A stretch of DNA of 64,000 nucleotides from Nematostella vectensis (Eukaryota > Cnidaria > Anthozoa > Actiniaria > Edwardsiidae): contig NC_064035.1 of the NCBI RefSeq assembly GCF_932526225.1, positions 13,646,566 through 13,710,565 on the forward strand, written 5' to 3'. Position 1 is the stretch's first letter. Each line of letters starts with the position of its first letter. A program made the translations under genes and the position numbers. The notes beneath the pieces are model-generated. The model made no database searches. It saw nothing but the letters and a program-made list of their open reading frames with translations, and was not told the DNA's origin. Shown piece by piece: positions 18,095 through 30,037 of this stretch.

Positions 18095-21000
18095 CTACGA
18101 CACAACTGGCATATTCGTAACGTTTTGATCGGGCAGAGCAAAGCTTCGTTCACTGCAAAACAAAACATAAACACGTGATAAGCACAGACTCGTACCCAGA
18201 CTCTTCCGAAGACTCAATTTTCTTCGAATTTTCTCTCAGAAAACCAACAATTACCGACTGGGTCGAGTCTGTAGCTGAAACGATTTACAAAAGGGCAAAT
18301 GATGATAGTCAAAACAGACAGTCATTATCACAATTCACTTAAAGGCTTTAATCATACCAGGTTTGGAGCTATTACAGACACGATCTCAAAACCGTTGCAG
18401 AATCGCATAAACAGCCATAAATCATAAAAAGAGGAGTATAGGGCTTCCTTTCAAAGTGTACCTGATGTGTTTAGGGCTAGCAGACCACTTCAAATCAGCT
18501 TTCTTTGGCGGATGACTGAATACACAGTCTAGTCGAGTGCACAAGTTACCATAGCGACAAATCTGAAAAGGAATTGCAGAACCAGCTTAAAACCCTTTTT
18601 TCTGTAGGGTTCGCAGTGTTCGAATTTATCACACATTCGCGGTAATCTAAAATGGAAACCGAAGAAGAAGCAGGTAGAGAAATCTCAGTATGCAAAGAAT
18701 AAAAAAAAAATAATCGTTTTAGTTGCACGAGGTCACTTCCATTATAAGAAAACTTGCCAATTCCTTCTTTTGAATACTTGCAAGTTCACTGTAATTTTCA
18801 AAGAAGACGCATCTTCCAGGGCTTTGTAAACTTCATAAACTCGAATCGGATAAGCAAGACTACGGTCTTGACCATAAATTGTGTCAATTGAAAAGGTCCT
18901 TGAGGAGAGTTATCTCAGTAATGTAAACTCCGAAATGACAGCGTTTTTTTTAAATGCTAGATTTTAGTACCTTTGGCGGTGGTGCCGGGTGGTGAAAGGG
19001 ACACTTGAGCCGAGTGCATGCTGGGAAGTATTTACACAACGTCAGCTCCTCGAGAGTCGGTAATGTGGCGTTACTCTTTGAGACAGGAGGAACAGCGGCT
19101 GAAGAGAGATCCACAAGAAAGACTATCAACTGATTACCATCTTAGAATCTCAGCATGGATTGGACTTAACATGGACGATCAACTAATTATCATCTCTGCC
19201 TGCATTGGTCCAGACAGTCAGTGGCTAATGCAAACAACACCATTTATAATAAATCAATCTTGAATTCATTTGACTACACCCACGTACCTGAAGACTGAGG
19301 ACCGGCAGCAGGTTGCACAGGAGGTTTACTCTTCAGCTTATGTAGATATGGACACATTGAATTTGTGCATCTACAGAAAGATAAAGGAGCAAATCAGAAG
19401 CCTATTATTCACCGAGCGCGGTGAGCACGTGGTGAGCACCAGAGCAAAACAGACAGAAAAAGTGACAAAAAAAGACAAACAACCCAACTACAGGTATGTT
19501 CATATTTTATACAATATTTCATATACCTGCCATCAAATTTGCAACTCGGATGAACAAACATACAGGTTTTACCATAAGGGCAATTGGGGAATGTTCTGAA
19601 AACATAGAATATGAAAAGGACAATAAAAACATAGAATATGAAGAAAAAAATTTAAACATTAAATATGAAGACAAATTAAAAAACAAGAAACAATTTGTTA
19701 AAATGCAAGAATATGCAAAACAGCCAATAATCAGAAGCTCTATTGGCAAGGATGCCAGCATAATTGGCATACTAAAAGGAAGTGGACAGGTATCGACAGC
19801 TACGGCATCGAGTAGTGCAAAAAATATAATAACGTGTTTAAACATTATATTTTTTTAAACATATGTAAATATACCATGCACATTATTTCTACAGTAGCTC
19901 ACCCAGTTAGAGGAGTCTACAGGACAAACTTCCACGTCCTCAATAGATTGTGGAACTTGGAGTTTTTGTGTCATGGTTTGGTGGAAAACGGTTGAAATGT
20001 ATCAGACAGAACGCATTACGACGTACTGCTATTGAATTCTCAATAAATTTGATTATTTTTCTTGCCGTCGTCATCCATGTCAATACATCCATGTCAGTCC
20101 CTAATATAGACTCTGTTTACATACCTGCATGGGAATGTGGGATGGAAATAAGGACAGTTGTCTCCATTGAGACAAACAGGCCAGAACCGGCATCGTTCTT
20201 GGGATCTGGGTTTGACCTGTGATTGGTCAGTTACTTCTTCTTCTGAAATGTGTAAAGGTAAAACACAGGAGAGAATAGTTTCTACCAGCACTTTGCTTAA
20301 AATACACATAAAGAGCTATGTCAGCAGCCATTTTGCCATCTAACTGTTGCACCAAATGTGAAAAAGCATCCATTTCCATCGGATTTTTCCAATTAAATTT
20401 GGTACATGTTTGGTAAAGCATTTTATTTTATTTCATGATTTCAATTCCAATATTGATTTGAAACTATGACAAAGGTGTGGCCAAATTCATGTGAAGGTTG
20501 GCTAACCTTAAAGAATTGACAAAATGTAGAAAGAGTTTCCTCCCTGTAAAGCTTGCATATGGAAGCTTACTTGGAACATTTAAAGGGATACAATCACAGC
20601 TTCTGTCGTTAATTACTGTAACTAGTGAGTTTTAGTTTTAGTTTAAGCCATCTTGGAATGAGCCCTCGCCTAATCAAGGTGGGCTACAAAGACAGTTATC
20701 TTGTCTATTTGATAATGCTTATACCATCACTACTTGAGGTGTCTGGTTAATAATGCACTCACCATCACTAGCTGCTAGGTGTCTAGTTAATAATGAACTC
20801 ACCATCACTAGCTGAGGTGTCTAGACGGATCATAACTTGTTCCACAGAAGGTGCTGCATATTCTTGGGGCATACTTTTATCTTCCTGGACTTTCTGGACT
20901 GGAATAGTGCTGGTGTCAACTTCTACAAAGTCATCAAACTCATCTTTCTTGAGTCTCTTGGATCGCTTGGATCCTTTTAGATACTTGTCTTCCAGTTCAC

Positions 21001-24000
21001 TATCCACCCCATCTAGGGTCACTATAAACTTGGGGCTGTCAAGTCGCACTCTGTCAACAAACAAACACCCACATTGTGGTGCAGCACTTGTGAGAGGGAG
21101 AGGCAGAATTAAGAAATCAATGAAAAACTAAAGATTCTCAACTCAAATACAAATGTAGCAGAAAAAAATATCTGATAAAGAAATATTACGCACACGACAT
21201 TATTTTCCCTTCCCCCATTATCATCATCATCATCAGCATCATCATCCTGCGCCATCGGCCAAGATGTTTTGCATAACAATTTTCCACACTTCCCCCATAT
21301 CTATATTCTAACCCACAATCCATTAAAAAATATATTTTTCTACTTTCCAGGTGCTAAGCCTAGTCAGGGCTAAAGAGTGTTGGGACATTTTTCTGAGGGC
21401 CGTTAGTAGGAAAACTTCCAGACAATATAAAACACCAAACATTTGTGAAATGGGCAATTTAGGCATGGCATCATTGTTTATGAACATCTAAATTTTGATG
21501 ACATTATCAGGTGGTGATGTGATCACATCATGTTACAATAGAAAAAATCTAAATCATAGCTGTTGAAGGATCTGCAAAGATAAATGTAGCTTTATAACAT
21601 TATTTGTGAGGGTGCCTTCAAAGTTACGTATGCGTTTTGGATTCTGCCAAAAAATGAAATTTTCAACTTGAATTTTTATTTTTCCACTCTTATTTGAATA
21701 ATTTTTAAAATATTGGAAAATCGATACATAGTTTTGTAGACTGCTACTAGGAGAATATGCTTTACCTAAAAGACTTGATTAGTCAGTTCTTCTCAAAGAT
21801 TATAGAGTTGGAAACGCAAACCGGAAGTAGAATTATCTACCATGGGCAATTGAATATTGAGATAGAGCCTGGTTACAAATATGAGCCTTGTGAAAGCAGT
21901 TTGTTATCAAAATATCGACTTTTCTCCCGCTTTTTTATAGTGAAATACGCATTTAAATGACTCTTTTCTTGCTCAAATCAGGACTTCATGACACTAAGTA
22001 CAGTAGGTTCCCTAGGCAAAAAATCATGCTCGCCTATTTTTGTTTTACAGTATTTGCTGTTTTATTGAATTTTTCTTGCCAGTTTCGCTGTTTGTTTTCA
22101 AAGCCTGGAATTTCACACGCACGTAAATTGTTTTCCCACCATTTGATTTTCCTGCCTAATAAAAAATTGTAACAAGATATGACCCAACACCCTTAAAGAG
22201 AAGGAGCCAGGGGCTTGTTTAGGGGAGTGCCATTGGTGTGATAGCCAGGACTTGTTAAGGGAGTGCAGGGGTTTTATTAAGTTTCAGTGTACGCATTTAA
22301 GATTGATAAGTAGGGGGTGGAAGTTATTTTATTTCATGAGTTCAAATAAAACTTCAATTGTGTTAAAAAAAAGTAGCCGCCGCTTGGAAAATAGTAGCTG
22401 GTGGTTCTGCTGGCCACGGGGCCTAAATAAAACCGCTGGGAGTGCGTTTTGACATGTTGGATGCACCCTTCATCCACCCCTCTAGAACTTGCTTACTTTC
22501 CTTTATAAGCATAATCTCACCTTGCCTTCACGGCTCTCTTCTTCCTGCGCTTGCGAGTCTCCTCCTCTTGATTTGCGGTTGGACTGTCAGCAAGAGCAAC
22601 AATTCTAGTATCCTTTTCCATTGACTCAGTGCTGCACAATTCCAAGGCTTCTGCCTCAGACACACACAGCTCTATGACTGGCTCTGACTGTATTCCAGAA
22701 TCAGCAGAGAGCTCAGGGTTTCTCAACACTGGTTCTTCCATCATGGCCTCTTCATTATTTCCATCTTTTATGTTTGCATTCTCTGTTAGTTTTGATATAA
22801 GAAAAGAGTGTGGAAAATAGTGTGAAAAGCAGCAAGTTTTGGGTTTTCACAGAACTTATGTATACTATTAAAGCTTCAGCATTATTGACTTAAGTATTTC
22901 TGAGCACCCTGTAAAATAGACCCATACCTAATTCTTCCCTTTCAAGTTGTTGTTGTAGCTCGCGATGCTGCCTAAGAAGCAGTTCTTTTTGCTGTTGTTT
23001 TTCCTCAAATGACTGAATCCTCATCAAGGTTGTGGCTGCCGTTGGGTCGTATGTGAGGTTGGAGGGTGGGACATGTTTGCTGACGGATCGATGGGCTTCT
23101 GTGACTGCTTTCCGTAGAAGTGAGCCAGTGGCTTGTTTAGAGGCTGGCAAAGTCGGCCTTCAAAGTTATGAAAATCATCATCATATGAATGGAATGCTTT
23201 GCATAAAGTAAAGGTTTCTGCATGTACAGAAGTACTGGGTTTTTTTCCATAAACGGAATGAAGACTGTACAAAATGTTGCACTCTCCAAAAGCAGCTGCA
23301 GAATACAGTATATACAACTGTTACAATTGTTATAAAATTGTTGGCCAAGAGCAACTATACTATTTAGCTATAATGAAGGACAAACTAGTGTAGCTTGAAT
23401 GGTTGGCCAAGAGCAATTTCTATATTTTCAATTCACTGCTCTTTACCTTGGTCTCTTTTCTTGGACCTGTACAACGCTTGGTAAGGTAGGCCGCTCATCT
23501 CCATCACCATCACAAACCCTTTGCTTTCTTTGCCCTTTGGATTCTGACCTGACAATAGTGCTTGAGATCTTTGGTCCTATGTATAAACACAAAACTAAAT
23601 TCATGGAGAACTTTTGTCCTCAACACACACTACGAAAATTATGGTGACCTTTTGCACTGGACACACACAACGAAAATCATGGAGAACTGTGGTCCTGATA
23701 ACACACACTTCAAAAATTATGGTGAGCTTTGGCCCTGGACACACAACAAAAATCATGGTCAGCTTTGGTCCTGGACACACACACAATGAAAATCATGGTG
23801 ACATACAGTATCTGCAACAAGGATTATATTATTGGAATTTGGTAAGGATTATATTCATGAATGAATGTCTTACACACAAAAGAGAAATTATGATGAACAT
23901 TCAACGGTGGTACAGATGATATTAATGAGAGTATGTTTAAACACACAATGAAAATCTTCCTGGTGACCAATCTATGCATGGTAAGGTTCATTCTAATAGT

Positions 24001-27000
24001 TTTTAGATACTTACATTAACAATTATAATTAAGGATGGTACATTCATTGAATACCGTTACAGTAACTTACTTTCTACATGGCTTGAAGGTGTTTTCTTTG
24101 AAGTCTTTGCTTCTCTTGGGGGGCTCTTGGGAGATCTTGTGGGGACACTCACAGGCTTGCTTGTAGAGGTGCCTTTTGGGTCACTTTTACTGGTTTTAAG
24201 CAGGGCTGGTTTGGGGTCAGGAATCTCCTCTTTTGCCTGCTCAATAACTGCTTTTTCTACAACATTTTCAGCTGAAATAAAAACCATGAAAGTTTATTGT
24301 TATTTGGTTTAATATCATGTTTTTTCTTGAAATGAATGTGATTGTGTGCTGTAAGCTTACCAGCACTTGCCACATCTTTCAGCTTTTCAATGAGGTTAAA
24401 CAGCCTGAAACAATAAAACTTGTTAAGGAAAGAAGAGCAAAGCCATCCCCAGAAAGAGAGCGTGTTTTTTCTCAAAAAAGGAAGGGAGGAGGATGATTAC
24501 CAGTCTGTGAATTTGGAAGTGTTTTCACCAAGAAAGAGCATCAAATCCTCATTCATCTGTGTAGTGGTGCGTTTGTTTGCTAACATCACCATGATGTACT
24601 CTGGCAATTCATCATCTGTAGAAAAAAAAACATACAGCTTGAGAATGTTGTTCAACCAGTCATTTGTATGCATGTGACGATTTGATTGATTAAGTTATTG
24701 ACTCAAGTACTTGTTGAATAAGCCAATGAAAAGTGATGCTTTTGTTTGAATTGGTATTGTTTGGGAGAGTAACAATAGTGGCAAGATATAGAGATATGGC
24801 TTCTTTAATCTGTTGACTACTGGCTTATTTTTTAGCAGAATTTCCCAGAAACAGACCTCCTTTTTCAGTTTTTGTTTTTAAGTGAAACCCAGCTGCACCT
24901 ACAAAGTCAGATATAATCAAGCTTTCCAACAGTACTCTACAAACCCAATCTTTTAATGCAATAACTAATACATTACAGTACTTGAGGTCCAAAATTCCCA
25001 TTATGAAAGTTTATGGCATTCAACAATGCACTAAATTTGCATTGATTCCCTGCAAATATGTCCTGAACTTTAGATCTTGGGATGTACATAATGGAATGCA
25101 AGGTGCAGGACATATCTTCTGCAACATGCCTTCCTATTTTTAAAGTGGGACTCATTACATTGCCATTGGTGTTTTTATATTTGTTTAGAATTTGATTAAA
25201 ATATAAGAATAATAACAGTATGTGTTACTTACCAACATAAGAGCCAAGATCTTGAAGCTTGGTCTTGATTGCAGCCTGAAAGTCAAACCAATTGTTTATA
25301 TTTGTGTGACCTACTCTTTGTTTATATTTGTGTGATCTACTCTTTGTTTATATTTGTGTGACCTACTCTTTGTTAATATTTGTGTGATCTACTCTTTGTT
25401 TATATTTGTGTGACCTACTCTTTGTTTACATTTGTGTGACCTACTCTTTGTTTACATAACTGTGATCTACTCTTTTTTATATTTGTTTGACCTACTCTTT
25501 GTTTATATTTGTGTGACCTACTCTTTGTTTACATTTGTGTGACCTACTCTTGGTTTACATAAGTGTGATCTACTCTTTGTTTATATTTGTGTGACCTACT
25601 CTTTGTTAATATTTGTGTGATCTACTCTTTGTTTATATTTGTGTGACCTACTCTTTGTTTACATTTGTGTGACCTACTCTTGGTTGACATAAGTGTGATC
25701 TACTCTTTTTTTATATTTGTGTGACCTACTCTTTGTTTATATTTGTGTGACCTACTCTTTGTTTACATTTGTGTGACCTACTCTTGGTTTACATAAGTGT
25801 GATCTACTCTTTGTTTATATTTGTGTGACCTACTCTTTGTTTATATTTGTGTGACCTACTCTTTGTTTATATTTGTGTGACCTACTCTTTGTTTATATTT
25901 GTGTGACCTACTCTTTGTTTATATTTGTGTGACCTACTCTTTGTTTATATTTGTGTGACCTACTCTTTGTTTATATTTGTGTGACCTACTCTATGTTTAC
26001 ATTTATGTGACCTACTCTTTGTTTATATTTGTTTGACCTACTCTTTGTTTATATTTGTGTGACCTACTCTTTGTTTATATTTGTGTGACCTACTCTTTGT
26101 TTATATTTGTGTGACCTACTCTTTGTTTATATTTGTGTGACCTACTCTTTGTTCATATTTGTGTGACCTACTCTTTGTTTATATTTGTGTGACCTACTCT
26201 TTGTTTACATTTGTGTGACCTACTCTTGGTTGACATAAGTGTGATCTACTCTTTGTTTATATTTGTGTGACCTACTCTTGGTTTACATTTGTGTGATCTA
26301 CTCTTAGTTGACATAAGTGTGATCTACTCTTTGTATTTGTTGTAAGAATTCTTTTTCATGTATTGTTATGTGTGTGCATTTGCCTGGGTGTGTTGATGAC
26401 TGTTAGGGATACAAATAAAGAAAACCATTTTCCAAGCTGGGCACCTAAATAATAACCTAGCAGTTAACTAAGGCCATGGGCATCTCCTTTGCAAGTTAGC
26501 ATTTTTCCCAGGAAATCAACAACAAAAACCAAAAACACACACAAAAACAAATGAAAAATAAACAATAGTATATATAAAAAATATATTTGTATTCAAATCC
26601 TCTTTTGGAGTAATAAATTCAGGGAATAAACTGCCCTAATTACCATTGAGACATCATCCCTCAACAGCTTTAAGCAGTTGATTGACTTTCAGCTATTATT
26701 ATTTTTTCTTCTTATGATTAGCCATGCACGCAGTACATCTACATGTTAATGCTTTGGCACTGCACGCAACACATCCATTTGTTAGGGTGTCCCTTTGTGG
26801 ATTAAAATAACCATTTTTAATTAATCACTGTTGAAAGCTGACTTAAATAAGGAAAGGTAGGATGCTTAATGGATCGATGGAAATTTACAGCAAGAAAGAA
26901 TGTTCAAATGCTTTCCTGGAATGACGGAAGGTCGATTTAACATCAAGAATATCAAAGAAAGATTGGAGTTGGATTGGAAATTTGTTTGGGTTTGTTGATA

Positions 27001-27443
27001 TTCAATTGATCAGGCCGGGTAAGACGTATATGTCTTACTTATCATTGCGACAGACAAGCAACAAGTTGATTGTATAGTTCAAGGAGACAGTAAGTGTAGA
27101 AGATCAAAGGAAAATTAAGAAATAAACCGGGAGGGTTGTAAAAGGTTGTGATCCTAAATACATGAGATCCTCAAATACATGAGTTCCTTATCCTTAAAAG
27201 TGATTTGAGTAATTAATAATAGGAAGCAGTGAGTCTCATCAATGTTATATAAAGTATGAAGAAATTATTGTCTCTAGTAGTTGACAAAAAGGTCTTATTA
27301 AAGTTGGCACATCGTCGCACAAACACGAGTCAAAAAGCTTTGACTTCTTAGAAAATCAATTATATAAATCTACTGCAATAAAACTTTCAAACATGAACGC
27401 GTCTTACCCGAATTTGTTGCCCAATTTCGTGTCCCAAATCCAT
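18095..27443 (-). CDS. ZC3H14: ZC3H14 / Nab2-type nuclear poly(A)-binding CCCH zinc-finger protein (15 exons)
   Basis: Exons on the minus strand: 27443-27408, 25275-25233, 24615-24501, 24404-24361, 24271-24071, 23543-23447, 23157-22928, 22782-22521, 21050-20803, 20242-20125, 19595-19527, 19370-19288, 19098-18971, 18562-18462 and 18152-18095. All junctions are GT-AG and in frame, giving 610 aa. The N-terminus (MDLGHEIGQQIR, then AAIKTKLQDLGSYV and LPEYIMVMLANKR) is the Nab2-type PWI-like domain. The middle holds a Lys/Ser/Pro-rich region, RPTLPASKQATGSLLRKAV, a Glu/Gln coiled coil, and the family signature LDSPKFIVTLDGV. The C-terminus has five tandem CCCH fingers. The family binds poly(A) and controls tail length and mRNA export in the nucleus. 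Only the last exon is uncertain: another in-frame terminal exon begins at about 18276. Confidence 0.93.
18462..20242 (-). CDS. ZC3H14: Tandem CCCH zinc-finger exons of ZC3H14 (fingers 1-5)
   Basis: Exons 10 to 14 encode finger 1 (CRFWPVCLNGDNCPYFH), finger 2 (CRTFPNCPYGKTCMFVH), finger 3 (CKFDGRCTNSMCPYLH), finger 4 (CKYFPACTRLKCPFHH) and finger 5 (CRYGNLCTRLDCVFSH). All twenty zinc ligands are present. Introns interrupt within or between fingers in phases 1, 2 and 0. In Nab2 and ZC3H14 the fingers recognise polyadenosine; complete ligand sets suggest this function is kept. Confidence 0.93.
20317..20440. repeat. Dispersed repeat copy A (three copies in the window)
   Basis: Shares the words GCCATTTTG, AAATGTGAAAAAGCATCC and ATTTCCATCGG with stretches at 44450-44520 and 49805-49935, in the same orientation. 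It lies in the ZC3H14 intron between exons 9 and 10. Probably a short interspersed or MITE-derived repeat; the ends were not defined. Confidence 0.6.
20725..20828 (-). repeat. Donor-derived repeat at ZC3H14 exon 9 (3 copies)
   Basis: Read on the minus strand, the end of exon 9 (TAGACACCTCAGCTAGTGATG followed by the donor GTGAGTTCATT) is repeated twice more just downstream, with CACCTAGCAGCTAGTGATG then GTGAGTGCATT, and CACCTCAAGTAGTGATG then GTATAAGCATT. The repeats therefore span the exon-intron junction. Confidence 0.85.
23580..23805. repeat. ~45-bp imperfect minisatellite in ZC3H14 intron 5
   Basis: About five copies containing CACACACAACGAAAATCATGG and a (GG)TCCTGGACAC-like word. It lies between exons 5 and 6 on the minus strand and produces only shadow open frames. 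Confidence 0.8.
25290..26335. repeat. 26-bp minisatellite in ZC3H14 intron 1, ~40 copies
   Basis: The unit is TTTATATTTGTGTGACC followed by TACTCTTTG, with point variants (GATC for GACC, TTACATTTG, TTGACATAAG). The array occupies about 1 kb immediately upstream (on the minus strand) of the exon 2 acceptor at 25276-25278. Confidence 0.95.
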
Positions 27444-27543
27444 GTTTTTCTCTATATAATTTTGTCAAGGAACCGGAATAGGAGTGGTTACAAAGCTAAA
27501 TCCGCTGACCTGCCACAGACAGCCCAACACAAAAACAGGTAAC

Positions 27544-28960
27544 TACTTCATGTAACCATATTAAAGTGCCAGTTCTAGTATTTCCCTGTATTCTCCTGTA
27601 TTTCCCTGTATTCCCCTGTATTTTCCTGTATTCCCCTGTATTACAGGAAAATAAAGAGGGAAATACAGGAGAATACAGGGGGATAGAGGAGAATACAGTG
27701 AAATACAGGAGAATAAAGGGAAATACAGGAGAATTCAGGGAAATACAAGGTAATACAGGAAAATACAAGAAAATACAGAGAATATAGGAAAATACAGGAG
27801 AATACAGGGATATACAGGAGAATACAGGGAAATACAGGAGAATACAGGGAAATACAGGAGAATACAGGGAAATACAGGAGAATACAGGGGAAAACAGGAG
27901 AATACAGGGGAATACAGGAGAATACAGGGGAATACAGGAGAATACAGGGAAATACAGGAGAATACAGGGAAATACAGGAGAATACAGGGGAATACAGGGG
28001 AATACAGGGGAATACAGGAGAATACAGGGAAATACAGGAGAATACAGGGAAATACAGGAGAATACAGGGAAATACAGGAGAATACAGGAAAATACAGGGG
28101 AATACAGGGAAATACAGGAGAATACAGGGGAATACAGGGAAATACAGGGTAAACCAGGGAAAATACAGGAAAATACATGAGAATACAGTGTAATACAGGA
28201 GAATACAAGGAAATACAGGGGAATACAGGAGAATACAGGGAAATACAGAAAAATATAGGAGAATACAGGGAAATACAGGAGAATACAGGGAAATACAGGA
28301 AAATACAGGGGAATACAGGAAAATACAGGAGAATACAGGAGAATACAGGGAAATACAGGAGAATACAGGGAAATACAGGAAAATACAGGGGAATACAGGA
28401 AAATACAGGAGAATACAGGGAAATACAGGAGAATACAGGGAAATACAGGGGAATACAGGGAAATACAGGAGAATACAGGGAAAAACAGGAGAATACAGGG
28501 AAATACAGGAGAATAAAGGGAAATACAGGAGAATACAGGGAGATACAGGAGAATACAGGGAAATACAGGAGAATACAGGGAAATACAGGAAAATACAGGG
28601 AAATACAGGGGAATACAGGGAAATACATGAGAATACAGGGTAAACCAGGGAAATACAGGAAAATACATGAGAATACAGTGTAATACAGGAGAATACAAGG
28701 AAATACAGGGAAATACAGGGGAATACAGGAGAATACAAGGAAATACAGGAGAATACAGGGAAATACAGGAGAATACAGGGAAATACAGGAGAATACAGGG
28801 AAATACAGGGAATTACAGGGGAATACAGGGAATTACAGGGGAATACAGGGAAATACAGGAGAATACAGGGGAATACAGGAGAATACAATACAATATAACA
28901 CTATAATCTGATAATATAAATACACGAGAATGATACACTTTAATATGGTTACATGAAGTA
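27544..28960. mobile_element. Inverted-repeat-bounded minisatellite element upstream of ZC3H14
   Basis: A 25-base sequence starting TACTTCATGTAACC at 27544-27568 reappears as its exact reverse complement at 28936-28960. Between them lies the 10/20-bp minisatellite described separately. Just outside each end a similar direct word, CAGCCCAACACAAAAA, occurs (about 27519 and 29005). Perfect termini around a satellite-like core suggest a non-autonomous DNA element carrying a minisatellite, or two inverted copies trapping an expanded repeat. No transposase is present and no target duplication could be fixed. Confidence 0.6.
27575..28890. repeat. GGAAATACAG minisatellite with internal strand inversion
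   Basis: A 10-bp word (GGGAAATACA / GGAGAATACA), usually as 20-bp pairs, fills about 1.3 kb. The first 70 bases (27575-27643) carry the opposite orientation (TTTCCCTGTATTCTCCTGTA), so the array begins with a head-to-head inversion that could fold into a hairpin. Because the units lack stops in several frames, long artefactual open frames appear on both strands. Confidence 0.95.
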
Positions 28961-28969
28961 CTTAACCAA

Positions 28970-30037
28970 AAACATGTTAATTCTGATAATTTGACCTGGC
29001 CAGAGGCAGCCCAACACAAAAAAACATGTTAATTCTGATAATAAAACCCCGCGCCCCCTTAGTGCCTGAATTTGGGACGTGCTCATGGCAATGGAGAAAA
29101 AGTGTCCACTTTCTGACATCGCAGACCCAAATTTTTATCCTTGAAGCATACCTGTCAACCCCAGAAAGTCTCAAGGCTTTAGAATTTTTTTTGAGGGGGG
29201 GGGGGTATATTGGGTTCAGCGTCACATGGGGCTCTGAAGCTAAAGCACCGCTTTCCTGCTATCGAGTAGCCAATAGACAGACGTTTGCTAGTCAGAAAGC
29301 TCTTGCGCACAATATAGATCTCGCATGCGTGTTCAATAAATGGCGCTACACAAGGAATTACTGATGGAATTTACGGTAAAAATGTAGCTAAAATGTCGCT
29401 ATAGAAGGATTTTTCTGACGCGACAAAAAAAGCGGGAGATTTGGTGCTCCACGCGGAAGAGAGGGAGAAGAGGTCCAAAATCTCGAGACTCCCGCCTAAT
29501 GCGAGAGAGTTGAAAGGTATGTTGAAGGTAGTTTTACCGAAAAAAATGTACACTTTTGGGGACCAGGGCATCTCCAAGCGCGTCCCGAGGTAGATTTCCT
29601 CAAAGTCCACTGGTCAGCATTTGCTTTTGTTTGTCTCGTTTACTTTAAAAAATTCCCCTTTTTAGATCGCGCGCTCTTATTAGGGAAAACCAAAGAGAGT
29701 ATGGTAGGCAGAATGTCGCAAAATTCAAGAACATGAATATCTACCACATTCAAGGATACTAAGAAGGAGCGCGTCCCCTCAAGATACAGCGAGCGCCCGC
29801 AAAGGCCACTGGTGCTTAGAGACACGGAGGAATGCATGCTGGGTAATTTAAACAGTTGCTACCGTGAAAAGGCAAAACAATATGGCGGCCGTCATTTAGC
29901 AGTTAAAATATCTGTACAATCCTGGATTGCAAGGGATTTGTGAAAGTTTACAATGATTGCATATAAATTCAACACAAATGCAATAAAGGAAGGTAAAATG
30001 GTGTTAAGATGCTCTCAAGGAGGACTGAACACTTAAA
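28970..30037. promoter_or_regulatory. Upstream/promoter region of the dynein gene with YY1-like site
   Basis: The region 28970-30037 separates the divergent ZC3H14 and dynein genes. It has a duplicated word (ACATGTTAATTCTGATAAT at about 28972 and 29024) and a G-run near 29195. At about 29875-29893 lies CAATATGGCGGCCGTC, matching the AANATGGCGGC consensus of YY1, which often sits at or just after transcription starts. The start ATG at 30038 follows about 150 bp later. No coding frame here is supported. Confidence 0.45.

Noticed and set aside
19496-19858. 120-codon plus-strand frame
   Set aside because: It lies opposite exon 11 of ZC3H14 and its intron and is composed largely of a Tyr-Glu-Asn repeat from intronic sequence.
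25290-26335. Possible CRISPR-like array of 26-bp repeats
   Set aside because: The units are contiguous with no spacers, lie in an animal intron, and have no cas genes nearby.
27496-28906. Long open frames over the GGAAATACAG minisatellite on both strands
   Set aside because: Low-complexity periodic translation with no domain, start context or splice support.
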